Assembly (NCBI GenBank): GCA_003576705.1
Contig: QOZS01000003.1
Span: 95,738 to 159,737 of the forward strand
Reading direction: 5' to 3'
Origin: Desertibaculum subflavum
GTDB lineage: Bacteria; Pseudomonadota; Alphaproteobacteria; Ferrovibrionales; Ferrovibrionaceae
DNA length: 64,000 nt
The position numbers were made by a program, and so were the translations under genes. Within the stretch, counting starts at the first letter, position 1. Every line of letters begins with the position of its first letter. Under the pieces are notes generated by a model. That model was not told the origin of the DNA and did not search any database. It saw nothing but the letters and a program-made list of their open reading frames with translations. Positions 25,994-34,947 of this stretch are shown here, piece by piece.

Positions 25994-26536
25994 ATGTCGC
26001 TCACCCACATTCTCGACCCCGTCGCCCTCACCAACCTGCCGCCGGCCGCCCTGAGGGTCGGCGACCATGCTCCCGATGCCGACCTGCGGTTCGACGGGCA
26101 GCGGACCCGGTTGCATCGCTGGTCCGACGATGCCTGGGTCGCGCTCTTCGCGCTGGGCGCAGGCGACGCGCTCGACCGCGCGGCGGAGACGCGGCGCCTG
26201 GCCGCCCTGCTGCCGGAATTCCGCGCCCGGTTCGTCAAGCTGCTCGGTGTCGCCATGCGGGCCTGGCCCGGCGAAGCATCGGCGCCGTTTGCCGTCGCCT
26301 TCGATCCGGATGGAGAGATGATGCGCGGCTATGGGCTCACCCCGAGTGCCCAAAGCGTCGCGGTGATCGACCCGGAACATCGCGTGCGGCTGCTGCTCGG
26401 CTATCCGCCGCGGCGCGAACGCGATTTCGGCGAAGTGCTGCGGCTGATCGCCGGATTGCAGCGCGCGGACGCACGCTCGCGCGCCGATCGCAGCGACTGG
26501 CGTCTTCGCCAGGCCGCAACGCTCGGCAGCTGGTGA
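25994..26536 (+). CDS. Cysteine-free peroxiredoxin-like protein
   Basis: A 180-residue thioredoxin-fold protein that aligns along its length with the 1-Cys peroxiredoxin encoded 2.4 kb away. LRVGDHAPDADLRF opens the fold, WVALFALGAGDALDRAAETR replaces the catalytic loop, and SVAVIDPEHRVRLLLGYPPR with FGEVLRLIAGLQ matches the core and dimer helices. The peroxidatic Cys position is Arg62 and the loop Thr is lost; there is no cysteine anywhere. It cannot act as a thiol peroxidase, so it may be a structural, chaperone or regulatory relative. It converges on a transporter gene 5 bases away. Confidence 0.8.
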   Translation: MSLTHILDPVALTNLPPAALRVGDHAPDADLRFDGQRTRLHRWSDDAWVALFALGAGDALDRAAETRRLAALLPEFRARFVKLLGVAMRAWPGEASAPFAVAFDPDGEMMRGYGLTPSAQSVAVIDPEHRVRLLLGYPPRRERDFGEVLRLIAGLQRADARSRADRSDWRLRQAATLGSW

Positions 26537-26540
26537 GAGG

Positions 26541-27902
26541 CTATAGGGCGGCGATCCCGCCCAGGAGGATGACCGCGATGACCGCCGGCAGGACATAGCG
26601 GAGCAGCATCCACCAGCAAGCGCCGAAAGCGCTGCCCTCCAGCTCCGCGGCCAGCAATGCCGCCTTGCGCGACCAGCGCCAACCGACGAACAGGACGGTT
26701 GCGAGGCCGCTGAGCGGCAGCAGCAGACCGGACGCCGCGTGGTCGACCAGATCGAGGATGCCGTGCCCGAAGGGTGTGACCGCGCGCCAGAGCCCAAATC
26801 CGAGCGCCGAAGGAAGGCCGCCCAGGAAGGCCGCCGCGGCGAGCATGAGCACCGCGCGGCGGCGCGGCCATCCCAGCCGATCGATCATTACCGCGACCGG
26901 CACTTCGATGAGCGATACCATCGAGGTGATCGCCGCAACTGCCAGCAGCAGGAAGAAGCCAAGTCCAAAGGCGATCCCTGCCGGCATGACGGAGAAGACC
27001 TGAGGCAGGGTGACGAAAGCGAGCGTTGCCCCTTGGGCCGGATCGAGGCCGAATGCGAAGACGGCCGGAAAGATCGCGATCCCGGCCAGGATCGCGAAGA
27101 CGGTGTCGGCCCCCGCCACCACGGCGGCCGTCGCGGCAAGGCCGCCGCGATGTCCAATGTAGCCGCCATAGGTGATGAGCACGCCCATGGCGAGGCCGAT
27201 CGAGAAGAACGTCTGACCCAATGCGGCGAGATAGACGCCCGGCCGCCCCAGAGCGGACCAATCGGGAGCGAACAGGAAGGCGAGGCCGGCCTCCCCGCCC
27301 TGCAGCGCCAGGCCGTAGCCGGCAAGGAGAACGACGACCAGCCCCAGCACCGGCAACAGGGCCTTGCTTACCGCCTCGATGCCGCGCTCGACGCCGGCAA
27401 GCACGATCGCCGCCGAGGCAGCGATGGCCACGAACTGCCAGACGACAGGCTCGATCGGCTGCGCGATATAGGCGGCAAAGGCCTGCGCCTGCTCGCCCGC
27501 CGGCACATGCCATAGCACGCCCGTGGCATAGCCTGCCAGATAGCGCAGCACCCATCCGGCGATCACCGCATAGTAGGTCAGGATCAGGAAGCTCGCCGCG
27601 ACGCCGATCCAGCCGACCGCTCCCCAACGGCGGGCGCCGCCGATCAACTCGAAGCTGCGCACGGCATCCCGCTGCGCGATGCGACCGAGCGCCAGCTCGG
27701 CCACCAGCAGCGGCATGCCGATCAGCACCACGCAGGCAATGTAGACCAGCAGGAAGGCGCCGCCGCCATTCTCGCCGGCGACGTAGGCAAAGCGCCATAC
27801 ATTGCCGAGCCCGACCGCGGCGCCGGTCGTCGCCAAAACGAAGCCGAGCCGCGAACGCCATTGCGCGCGGCGCGGCTCGGAGAGAGATGCATCAACCGCC
27901 AC
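26541..27902 (-). CDS. Sodium-dependent transporter of the SNF (neurotransmitter:sodium symporter) family
   Basis: LeuT-type inner-membrane symporter, 453 residues with about 12 hydrophobic helices. The start is a GTG (VDASLSEP). Near the N-terminus WRSRLGFVLATTGAAVGLGN matches the unwound first helix GLGNxWRF (AAVGLGNVWRFAYV), which binds Na+ and substrate. Further helices include GGGAFLLVYIACVVLIGMPL and GTFFSIGLAMGVLITYGGY-type segments with the Tyr of helix 6. Amino acids or related solutes are the likely cargo. A weak Fnr-type box (27937-27950) lies just upstream, too close to be sure of its role. Confidence 0.92.
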   Translation of the reverse strand: MAVDASLSEPRRAQWRSRLGFVLATTGAAVGLGNVWRFAYVAGENGGGAFLLVYIACVVLIGMPLLVAELALGRIAQRDAVRSFELIGGARRWGAVGWIGVAASFLILTYYAVIAGWVLRYLAGYATGVLWHVPAGEQAQAFAAYIAQPIEPVVWQFVAIAASAAIVLAGVERGIEAVSKALLPVLGLVVVLLAGYGLALQGGEAGLAFLFAPDWSALGRPGVYLAALGQTFFSIGLAMGVLITYGGYIGHRGGLAATAAVVAGADTVFAILAGIAIFPAVFAFGLDPAQGATLAFVTLPQVFSVMPAGIAFGLGFFLLLAVAAITSMVSLIEVPVAVMIDRLGWPRRRAVLMLAAAAFLGGLPSALGFGLWRAVTPFGHGILDLVDHAASGLLLPLSGLATVLFVGWRWSRKAALLAAELEGSAFGACWWMLLRYVLPAVIAVILLGGIAAL

Positions 27903-27936
27903 GCTTCATGCATAGCGCCGCCGGCCGCCGCGATCT

Positions 27937-27950
27937 CTGACATCGATCAA
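27937..27950. promoter_or_regulatory. Weak Fnr-type box candidate before the SNF transporter
   Basis: CTGACATCGATCAA, one mismatch from yTGAy-N4-RTCAA. Its centre is about 41 bases from the GTG start of the transporter, and a TATGCA -10 (27909-27914) would make the mRNA nearly leaderless. A chance match is possible. Confidence 0.3.
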
Positions 27951-27953
27951 GGC

Positions 27954-28868
27954 TCAGCGCTTCGTGGCGGTAACCAGCATCACGCCGGCCAGGATCACGG
28001 CGATGCCGATGCCGTGCGAAAGCAGGAACCGCTCGCCGAGGAACAGCACGGCCAGCAGGGTGCCGAAGGCCGGCATGAGATGGACGAACAGGCCCGCGAT
28101 ATTCGGCCCGACCAGAGCGACGCCCCGGTTCCAGCACACGAAGGCCAGCACCGAGGGCCCCACGGCGATATAGGCGATGGCGGCCAAGGTCGTTCCGCTC
28201 CAGACCGGCGGCGGCAACAAGGCGGTTTCGACCGCATAGAGCGGCAGCAGCGTGACGAGTGCGGCGACGCCGGTGAGGAAGACGAGCTCGACGCCGCCGA
28301 ATTCCGGCGGGCGCCGCTTCAGCAGCACCGAATAGACCGCCCAGAAGGGCAGCGCCGCGAGAATCCACAGATCGCCGACATGGAATTCCAGCCGGCGCAG
28401 GTTGTCGATCTCGCCGCCCGACATGATCACGATGACGCCCAATGCCGAAACCAGCATGCCGCCGACCTGCCGCATGCTTGCGCGCTCGCCGGTCATCGCC
28501 CAGCTGACCAGCACCATCGACAAGGGGAACGACGCGTTCAGCAGGACGGCGTTCACGGCGGGCGTCGAGCGGAGGCCGACATAGACGCCGGTCTGGAACA
28601 GCGTGATCCCGGACAGACCCAGCAGCGCAAGATAGCGCCAATGTCGCACCAGCAGTGCGCGGCGGGCGAACATGCCCGGCAGCGCGAAGGGCACGAGGAT
28701 CAGGACCGCGGCAGTCCAGCGCCAGAAATTGAGCGCCGCCGGCGGAAAACTCTCGTGCACCGCACGGCCCACGATCCAGTTGCCGGCCCAGAGCAGTACG
28801 GCGAAGGTGAGCAGCGCATAGGCCGAAAGCCGCGAACCGCGTCCGGCCTGCTCAACGGCAGCACTCAT
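27954..28868 (-). CDS. EamA/DMT-family transporter
   Basis: Drug/metabolite transporter superfamily permease of 304 residues with two EamA repeats of five helices each. The start at 28868 is supported by GGTGGGAAGCG before the ATG. Seen: LLTFAVLLWAGNWIVGRAV (first helix with the W-G-N pattern), RSTPAVNAVLLNASFPLSMV in repeat one and LAAIAYIAVGPSVLAFVCWN with FVHLMPAFGTLLAVLFLGER in repeat two. Cargo is unknown; export of amino acids or metabolites is typical. A second EamA gene is at 54390. Confidence 0.93.
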   Translation of the reverse strand: MSAAVEQAGRGSRLSAYALLTFAVLLWAGNWIVGRAVHESFPPAALNFWRWTAAVLILVPFALPGMFARRALLVRHWRYLALLGLSGITLFQTGVYVGLRSTPAVNAVLLNASFPLSMVLVSWAMTGERASMRQVGGMLVSALGVIVIMSGGEIDNLRRLEFHVGDLWILAALPFWAVYSVLLKRRPPEFGGVELVFLTGVAALVTLLPLYAVETALLPPPVWSGTTLAAIAYIAVGPSVLAFVCWNRGVALVGPNIAGLFVHLMPAFGTLLAVLFLGERFLLSHGIGIAVILAGVMLVTATKR

Positions 28869-28970
28869 CGCTTCCCACCTCGCGATTGGAGCGCCGCTGG
28901 AAAAGACGCCCGCCACGCACTATAGACAGCGCATCGGCGGCATCACGCGTTCAACCTGGGGAGATCAGCC

Positions 28971-29612
28971 ATGACATTGCGGCTTGGCGACGTGGCACCG
29001 GATTTCGAAGCCGATACCACCGACGGGAAGATCAAGTTCCACGACTGGATCGGCGCCGGCTGGGCGATCCTGTTCTCGCATCCGAAGGACTTCACGCCGG
29101 TCTGCACCACCGAGCTCGGCTATGTCGCCAAGCTGAAAGGCGAATTCGCCAAGCGGAACGTGAAGGTGATCGGCCTCTCGGTCGACCCGGTGAATTCCCA
29201 CAAGCAGTGGGCGGAGGACATCAAGGAGACCCAGGGCCAGGCGCTCAACTTCCCGATCGTCGCCGACCCGGACAAGAAGGTCGCGAACCTCTACGGCATG
29301 ATGCACCCCGCGCATGACGAGGTGTTCACCGTGCGCACCGTCTTCGTCATCGACCCGGCGAAGAAGATCCGGCTGATGATCACCTATCCGCAGACCTGCG
29401 GCCGCAATTTCGACGAGATCCTGCGGGTGATCGAGAGCCTGCAGCTGACCGACGGCTACAAGGTGGCGACGCCGGTCAACTGGAAGCCGGGCGAGGACGT
29501 CATCATCGTGCCGTCGCTCTCCGACGAGGATGCGAAGAAGCAGTTCTCCGGCTGGCGGGCGCTGAAGCCGTATCTCCGCCTGACCAAGGATCCCCGCGCC
29601 GGCGCGCGGTAA
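28971..29612 (+). CDS. 1-Cys peroxiredoxin (Prx6/AhpC-TSA family)
   Basis: Thiol peroxidase of 213 residues reducing H2O2 and organic hydroperoxides. The catalytic loop is HPKDFTPVCTTELG with peroxidatic Cys45 and Thr42; the active-site Arg lies in VRTVFVIDPAKKIRL. The C-terminal Prx6-type extension (NWKPGEDVIIVPSLSDEDAK, LKPYLRLTKDPRAG) gives the expected length. A ribosome site GGGGAGATCAGCC precedes the ATG and a TATAGA -10 is at 28921-28926. Just 2.4 kb upstream lies a cysteine-free paralogue. Confidence 0.96.
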   Translation: MTLRLGDVAPDFEADTTDGKIKFHDWIGAGWAILFSHPKDFTPVCTTELGYVAKLKGEFAKRNVKVIGLSVDPVNSHKQWAEDIKETQGQALNFPIVADPDKKVANLYGMMHPAHDEVFTVRTVFVIDPAKKIRLMITYPQTCGRNFDEILRVIESLQLTDGYKVATPVNWKPGEDVIIVPSLSDEDAKKQFSGWRALKPYLRLTKDPRAGAR

Positions 29613-29619
29613 TCAGCTC

Positions 29620-29648
29620 GCCCTCCCGCGCGCGGTGCGCGGGAGGGC
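29620..29648. terminator. Bidirectional GC-rich hairpin between convergent genes
   Basis: GCCCTCCCGCGC (29620-29631) and its exact inverse (29637-29648) with loop GCGGT give a 12-bp perfect stem. It lies between the stops of the peroxiredoxin gene and the convergent AtuA-like gene. No T-run follows. Confidence 0.6.
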
Positions 29649-29653
29649 TCCTG

Positions 29654-31444
29654 TCACGACAATCCCCAGGCCTTCGGCACCTCGACTGGCATGTCGAGCA
29701 GGATCTGGGCATGCGCCTTGCCGAGCGGGTCGTTGCGCAGGCTCGCCATGCCGCCGCCGCCGAGCGCGTCCTGCATCAGGAAGTTGAGCGCGCGGATGCC
29801 GGGCACCTCGAAGCGCTCGACCTTGCCTTTCACTAGATGCGCCATGTAGGCGCCGACCGTTTCCGGGGTCAGGGCGCGGCGGATCGCCGGCAGGTATTCC
29901 GGCTTGCGAGCGATAATGCCGATATTGCTGGCATTGCCCTTGTCGCCGGAGCGGCCCCAGGCGAGCCTGATCAGGGGCACCGTCACCGTGGGGCCGGCCG
30001 GTACGTCGCTTGAACCTGCCGGCGCCTTGGCACCCTGCTTGAAGCCGCCTTCGGTCGGGATCGAGACGGGGATCGCCTGACCTTCCAGATCGATCGCCGC
30101 CTTCACCCGCGTTTTCGGCACCAGGCAGGAGAACAGGCGCACGATCGGGCTCGCCTTCGGCCGGGCGCCGCCGGAGCCGGTCGTGCCCTGCGCCATCGAG
30201 CAGCCGGGCGATGAGCATTCGCGCAGGAACATCTCGACCGGCATGCGCTCGTCATGGCTGACCGCGAGGCGCATCTGCGCCTCGCGCGCCTCCAGCGCGC
30301 GGGAATGCGGGCCGTACATGTTCTCCCCGCCGATCGCCTCTACCAGGCTGTCGCGGAAATCCGCCTGATTCATCGCCGCCAGCATGCGCCGCGTGCGCTT
30401 CAGCAGCGCTTCGCCGGTGCGGCGCGCCTTGTGCACCGCCTCGGGGCCACCAATCGTGATCTGCGCCACCGCGCGCCAGCCATCCGGGAAGGTCGCACTC
30501 ACCTTGTACATGCCGGTCGGCGGCAGCCCTTTCGCACCGGCGACGCGCACGCGGTTCTCGCCGACTTCCTGCATCGTCACCTGGGTGAAGTCACAGACCA
30601 CGTCGGGCAGGATGTAGGCCCCGGGATCGCCGATCTCGTAGAGCAGCTGCTCCGCCACCGAGCCGAACGAGACGAGGCCGCCGGTCGAAGGCGGCTTGGA
30701 CACGATGAAGCTGCCATCGGCATGGCATTCGACGATCGGATAGCCGATATCGTCCCAGTCCGGCACGTCGCGCCAATCGGTGAACAGGCCGCCGGTGCAT
30801 TGCGCGCCGCATTCGATGATGTGGCCGACCAGGGAGCCGGCGGCGAGCTTGTCGTAGTCGGTCGGGCTCCAGCCGTGCTCGTACATCAGGATGCCGAGGG
30901 CCAGCGCGCTGTCGACACAGCGCCCGGTGACGACGATATCGGCACCCGCCTTCAGCGCCTCGGCGATCGGTATGCCGCCGAGATAGGCGTTCATGGAGAG
31001 CAGCTTCGGCGGCAGCGCCGCACCGGTGAACATCTCCTTCAAACCTTCCGCGCGGAACTGCTCCACCTGCGGCAGCAGGTCGTCGCCATGCACATAGGCG
31101 ACCTTCAAGGACAGCCCGGCATCGCGCACAATCTTGCGGATCGCCTCGGCGCAGGCGCGCGGATTCACGCCGCCGGCATTCGACACCACCTTGATGTTCT
31201 TGCGCGCCAAATCCTTGATCAAGCGGCGCATGGTGACGGTAACGAAATCCGTCGCATAGCCCATGTTCGGATCGGCCTCGCGGGCGCGCGCCATGATCGA
31301 CATGGTGAGCTCGGCCAGATAATCGCCGACCAGGTAGTCCATCTCGCCGCGATGCACGAGCTGGGCCGCCGCCACCTGGCTGTCGCCCCAGAAGCCGCTC
31401 GACGAACCGATCCGCACCACCTTGTCAGGCTGGGCCTGGGCCAT
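29654..31444 (-). CDS. AtuA-like protein (DUF1446, acyclic terpene utilisation family)
   Basis: Start at 31444 gives 596 residues with GTCGGAGGAAACC before the ATG. Seen: VVRIGSSSGFWGDSQVAAAQ, EMDYLVGDYLAELTMSIMAR, RKNIKVVSNAGGVNPRACAE (family core) and GYPIVECHADGSFIVSKPPS. The C-terminal ferredoxin-like domain has IRLAWGRSGDKGNASNIGII. This layout matches AtuA of the citronellol/geraniol pathway, whose biochemical role is not established. No atu carboxylase genes (atuC/atuF) are next to it, so a broader acyl or terpenoid function is possible. Confidence 0.88.
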   Translation of the reverse strand: MAQAQPDKVVRIGSSSGFWGDSQVAAAQLVHRGEMDYLVGDYLAELTMSIMARAREADPNMGYATDFVTVTMRRLIKDLARKNIKVVSNAGGVNPRACAEAIRKIVRDAGLSLKVAYVHGDDLLPQVEQFRAEGLKEMFTGAALPPKLLSMNAYLGGIPIAEALKAGADIVVTGRCVDSALALGILMYEHGWSPTDYDKLAAGSLVGHIIECGAQCTGGLFTDWRDVPDWDDIGYPIVECHADGSFIVSKPPSTGGLVSFGSVAEQLLYEIGDPGAYILPDVVCDFTQVTMQEVGENRVRVAGAKGLPPTGMYKVSATFPDGWRAVAQITIGGPEAVHKARRTGEALLKRTRRMLAAMNQADFRDSLVEAIGGENMYGPHSRALEAREAQMRLAVSHDERMPVEMFLRECSSPGCSMAQGTTGSGGARPKASPIVRLFSCLVPKTRVKAAIDLEGQAIPVSIPTEGGFKQGAKAPAGSSDVPAGPTVTVPLIRLAWGRSGDKGNASNIGIIARKPEYLPAIRRALTPETVGAYMAHLVKGKVERFEVPGIRALNFLMQDALGGGGMASLRNDPLGKAHAQILLDMPVEVPKAWGLS

Positions 31445-31654
31445 GGTTTCCTCCGACTTTCTGTCCGGGTTCCGTCCGGGATTTGGCTTTGAATAGCAGA
31501 AAAATACGGCCGCTGCGCCGCGCCGAAAGCCGCCCCGACCCTCCCGCCCCGCGGAAGATCGGCTAGACTCCCGAATGAAACAGCAAGATCCGGATGGAGG
31601 GCTCCGCGCCGGCGACGCAGATTGCCGGACAACACAGCCACCGGAGACCAAGCC

Positions 31655-32752
31655 ATGGATACCGCCCCCGCCATGCCGACGGCCAAGACGCAAGCGACAG
31701 CGGATTTCGACGAGGCCCGCTACGGCCGCCTGATCGCCCGCGACGCATCGCAGGACGGCCGCTGGTTCTATGCGGTGAAGACGACCGGCGTCTATTGCCG
31801 GCCCTCCTGCGCCTCGCGCCCGCCGCTCCGCAAGAACGTGCTGTTCTTCGCCAACCCGGCCGCCGCCGAGATGGCGGGCTTCCGCCCCTGCAAGCGCTGC
31901 CGCCCGACCGCGATCAGCGCCGATGCCGGGCGCGTCGCCGCGGTCGAACGGGCGCTGCGCCTGATCGCGGAAGCCGAGACGCCGCCGAGCCTGACCGAGC
32001 TCGCCGCCGCCGCGCATATGAGCCCGTATCACTTCCACCGCACCTTCCGGAAGGTGACCGGCACCACGCCGGCGCGCTATGCCCGCGCCGCCCGGGTCGA
32101 TCGCCTGACCCAGGGTCTGAAGGGCGACGGCAGCGTCACCGCCGCGATCTACGAGGCGGGCTACGGCTCCGGCGGGCGCGCCTATGCCGATGCCAAGGAC
32201 CTGATGGGCGTCGCCCCCGGCGTGCTGAAGGCCGGCGGCGAAGGCCTGGCGCTGCGCTACGCCACCGCGAAGACGCCGCTCGGCTGGCTGCTGCTCGCCG
32301 CCAGCGACAAGGGCGTGATCTCGGTCAAGCTCGGCGACCGCAAGGAGAGCCTGGTCGAGGAGCTGCGCGCCCGCTTCCCCAAGGCGGCGCTGAGCCGCGA
32401 CGGCGCGATGGTGGAGCCTTGGCTTGCCGCGCTCGCGAACAGCGTGACGGCCGGCAAGGCGCTGCCCGACCTGCCGCTCGATGTGCGCGGCACCGCCTTC
32501 CAGGCGAGGGTGTGGGAGCTGCTGCGGGCGATCCCGCGCGGCGAGACGCGCTCCTATGCCGAGATCGCGGCGGCGGCCGGCAAGCCCGCGGCGGTGCGCG
32601 CGGTCGCCAATGCCTGCGCCTCCAACGAGATCGCCATGCTGATCCCCTGCCACCGCGTGGTGCGCAGCGATGGCGGCCTCGGCGGCTATCGCTGGGGCGA
32701 GGCGCGCAAGAAGAAGCTGCTGGCGCAGGAGAACGCCGGCGCGGCACGATGA
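31655..32752 (+). CDS. ada: Ada: alkylation-response regulator and O6-methylguanine-DNA methyltransferase
   Basis: Fused repair protein and activator, 365 residues from the ATG at 31655 (site CCGGAGACC). Order: N-terminal Ada domain with the methylphosphotriester acceptor Cys in TTGVYCRPSCASRPPL and zinc Cys in FRPCKRCRPTA. An AraC-type helix-turn-helix (HMSPYHFHRTFRKVTGTTPA) follows, then the C-terminal acceptor domain with Cys in EIAMLIPCHRVVRSDGGLGG. When methylated, Ada activates its own operon. The next gene overlaps by 4 bases (ATGA), so Ada controls a 2OG-Fe(II) oxygenase too. Confidence 0.97.
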   Translation: MDTAPAMPTAKTQATADFDEARYGRLIARDASQDGRWFYAVKTTGVYCRPSCASRPPLRKNVLFFANPAAAEMAGFRPCKRCRPTAISADAGRVAAVERALRLIAEAETPPSLTELAAAAHMSPYHFHRTFRKVTGTTPARYARAARVDRLTQGLKGDGSVTAAIYEAGYGSGGRAYADAKDLMGVAPGVLKAGGEGLALRYATAKTPLGWLLLAASDKGVISVKLGDRKESLVEELRARFPKAALSRDGAMVEPWLAALANSVTAGKALPDLPLDVRGTAFQARVWELLRAIPRGETRSYAEIAAAAGKPAAVRAVANACASNEIAMLIPCHRVVRSDGGLGGYRWGEARKKKLLAQENAGAAR

Positions 32753-33447
32753 AGGATCCGGCCACGCTCGACTGGGCGGGGATCGGCACGGCACTCGACG
32801 CGCAAGGCTATGCAGGCCTCGGCCGGCTGCTCGAGCCGGCCGAGTGCGGCGATCTGGCGGCCAGCTATGCCGACGACGCCCGGTTCCGCAGCCGCGTGGT
32901 GATGGCGCGGCACGGCTTCGGGCTCGGCGAGTACAAGTACTTCGCGCGGCCCCTGCCAGAGATCGTCGCCCGGCTGCGCGAGACGCTGTATCCGCCGCTC
33001 GCCGGCCTTGCCAATGTGTGGCGCGAGCGGCTCGGCCAGGACGAGCGCTATCCGCCGGCGCACGACGACTTCGTCGCCCGCTGCCACGCGGCGGGGCAGA
33101 TGCGGCCAACGCCGTTGATGCTCCGCTACGGCGCCGGCGACTACAACTGCCTGCACCAGGATCTCTACGGCGAGGTGGTGTTCCCGCTGCAGGTGGTGAT
33201 CCTGCTGGACCGGCCGGGCGAGGACTTCACCGGCGGCGAGCTGGTGCTGGTGGAAAACCGCCCGCGCATGCAGTCACGACCGCATGTCGTGCCTATGGCG
33301 CAGGGAGAGGCAGTGGTCTTCGCGGTCCGCGAGCGGCCGGTGAAAGGCACGCGCGGCACCTACCGCACCACGCTCCGCCACGGCGTCAGCCAGATCCGCT
33401 CGGGCGAGCGCCGCACGCTCGGCATCATCTTCCACGATGCGGCGTGA
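32749..33447 (+). CDS. 2OG-Fe(II) oxygenase co-expressed with ada
   Basis: Iron/2-oxoglutarate dioxygenase, 232 residues, starting in the ATGA that ends ada. Double-stranded beta-helix ligands: His and Asp in NCLHQDLYGEVVFPL (HxD), and a distal His with an Arg for 2OG in LRHGVSQIRSGERRTLGII. It is not AlkB in sequence, although coupling to ada strongly implies a role in alkylation damage, perhaps on another substrate. This ada-plus-oxygenase arrangement recalls the ada-alkB operon of E. coli. Confidence 0.88.
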   Translation: MKDPATLDWAGIGTALDAQGYAGLGRLLEPAECGDLAASYADDARFRSRVVMARHGFGLGEYKYFARPLPEIVARLRETLYPPLAGLANVWRERLGQDERYPPAHDDFVARCHAAGQMRPTPLMLRYGAGDYNCLHQDLYGEVVFPLQVVILLDRPGEDFTGGELVLVENRPRMQSRPHVVPMAQGEAVVFAVRERPVKGTRGTYRTTLRHGVSQIRSGERRTLGIIFHDAA

Positions 33448-33462
33448 GGCGATGGGGCGCGC

Positions 33463-34869
33463 TTAGACCTTGTAGCCGATGCGGAAGCCGCCCCAATGTC
33501 GGCCCTGCACGGTGATCGGCGCCGAGGCGTCCTTCATCAGCGCAAACTGGCCGCCGCCCATGTCGCGGCGATAGGTCTGCACCAGGAACGGCTTGGTGCT
33601 GCGTCCCGAGGCAAGGCCGACGCGGTCGTTGAACAGGCGCCGGTTGCGGCAATTGGCGGCGTTCCACACAGCATCGCCCGGCCGCTGGACTTGCGAGAAT
33701 TTCAGGTTGTGGGTCGGCAGATAACCGTTCCGGTCCAGCGCGGCGCAGAACACGATGCGAGGATCGATCGCCAGCGCGGGCTCCTGGATTGCCGGCAGCA
33801 CGCGGTCGGTGAAGCCGGTGAACCGCGCCATGACCTGTTGCGGATCGGTGCCGGCGATCGGCTGATAGGCCTCGTCGAACAGATCGCCCACGCTGATCTC
33901 GCCCTTGCTCAAGGCCGCCTCGAACACCGCCGCGATCTCCGCCGCTTTGGCGCGGGCGAGCTCGACGATCGGCGTGTCGACGGTCGGCTCGCCGGAGCCG
34001 ACGGCGAGGCCGATCAGGGTCTCGCCTAGCCCGACCATGTTGCCGACGCGGCTGCGCGCCGTGTCCAGGTTGCGCCCGGCATCGGCGACGCCGTCTGCCA
34101 TCTCGCTGACCGTGTCGCGCACCTTGGCGAAGCGCGCCTCGCCGTCGCGGGTCGCTTGCGCGATGCGGGCCACCTGCGCCTCGATCTCGCTGATCGCGCC
34201 GCCGACGCCGTCCAGCACGTCGCCGATCGCGGCCGTGCCGCCTTCGACCGTGCCGGCGCGCCGCGTCGCGGTGCCGCTCAGCGCCATCAGCTTGGCCGTC
34301 ACGGCATCGAGCGCCTCCAGCGTGCGGCTCACCTCCGCCGTGGCATCGGTGGTCTGCTTGGCGAGCGTCTTCACCTCGGTCGCGACGATGGCGAAGCCGC
34401 GGCCCGCCTCGCCGGCCCGCGCCGCCTCGATGGTTGCGTTCAGGGCCAGCAGATTGGTCTGTGCGGCGATGGCGTCGATCGCGCGCGCCACCTTGTGCAC
34501 GTTGGCGAAGGCCGATTTCAACCCGCCGAGCTCGACCTCGATGGTGGAGGCGTCCTGGGCCAGCGCGCGGATCTCGCCCAGCGCCGTGGCGACCCGGTCG
34601 CGCGAGGCGCCCATCTCGGCCGAGGAGTTCGCGACGTAGCGGCCGGTCTCGGCGGCGGCGGCGGCGATCTCGGCATTGCCGGCGGCGAGCCCGTCCGCCG
34701 CCTGCTTCAATTCCGCCGCCATCGTTGCCTGAGCCTTGACCCGGGTGGTCAGCGCCTCCAACTCGCCGGAGACATCCGCCACCTCGATACCGAGGCGCCC
34801 GGCCTCGGCCGCCAGCTCGGCGACAACAGAATGTCGGACCTGCCCGTCGCTGTCAGCCGTCCCGGCCAT
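33463..34869 (-). CDS. Cytoplasmic methyl-accepting chemotaxis protein with C-terminal sensor region
   Basis: Chemoreceptor of 468 residues with no membrane helix. The signalling hairpin comes first, around 100-200: [40 protein letters not shown] and adaptation helices. The C-terminal part, 320-468, forms a separate domain ([59 protein letters not shown]). Its [20 protein letters not shown] and GGFRIGYKV resemble a cytoplasmic PAS/Cache-like sensor that several alphaproteobacteria attach C-terminally. This inverts the usual order of sensor then signal module. No che operon is near. Confidence 0.85.
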   Translation of the reverse strand: MAGTADSDGQVRHSVVAELAAEAGRLGIEVADVSGELEALTTRVKAQATMAAELKQAADGLAAGNAEIAAAAAETGRYVANSSAEMGASRDRVATALGEIRALAQDASTIEVELGGLKSAFANVHKVARAIDAIAAQTNLLALNATIEAARAGEAGRGFAIVATEVKTLAKQTTDATAEVSRTLEALDAVTAKLMALSGTATRRAGTVEGGTAAIGDVLDGVGGAISEIEAQVARIAQATRDGEARFAKVRDTVSEMADGVADAGRNLDTARSRVGNMVGLGETLIGLAVGSGEPTVDTPIVELARAKAAEIAAVFEAALSKGEISVGDLFDEAYQPIAGTDPQQVMARFTGFTDRVLPAIQEPALAIDPRIVFCAALDRNGYLPTHNLKFSQVQRPGDAVWNAANCRNRRLFNDRVGLASGRSTKPFLVQTYRRDMGGGQFALMKDASAPITVQGRHWGGFRIGYKV

Positions 34870-34947
34870 CCGCGCCTCATCCGCCGCAACGTTGTGAAGC
34901 GGCGTGTATAGGCAGCATTCGGTTAATGCCGGGTTGAACGCAGGTCG

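Noticed and set aside
29654..33109. A very long minus-strand frame that continues past the AtuA-like start through ada
   Set aside because: Only the part to 31444 has protein features and a ribosome site; the rest is antisense to ada with Arg/Ala-rich content.
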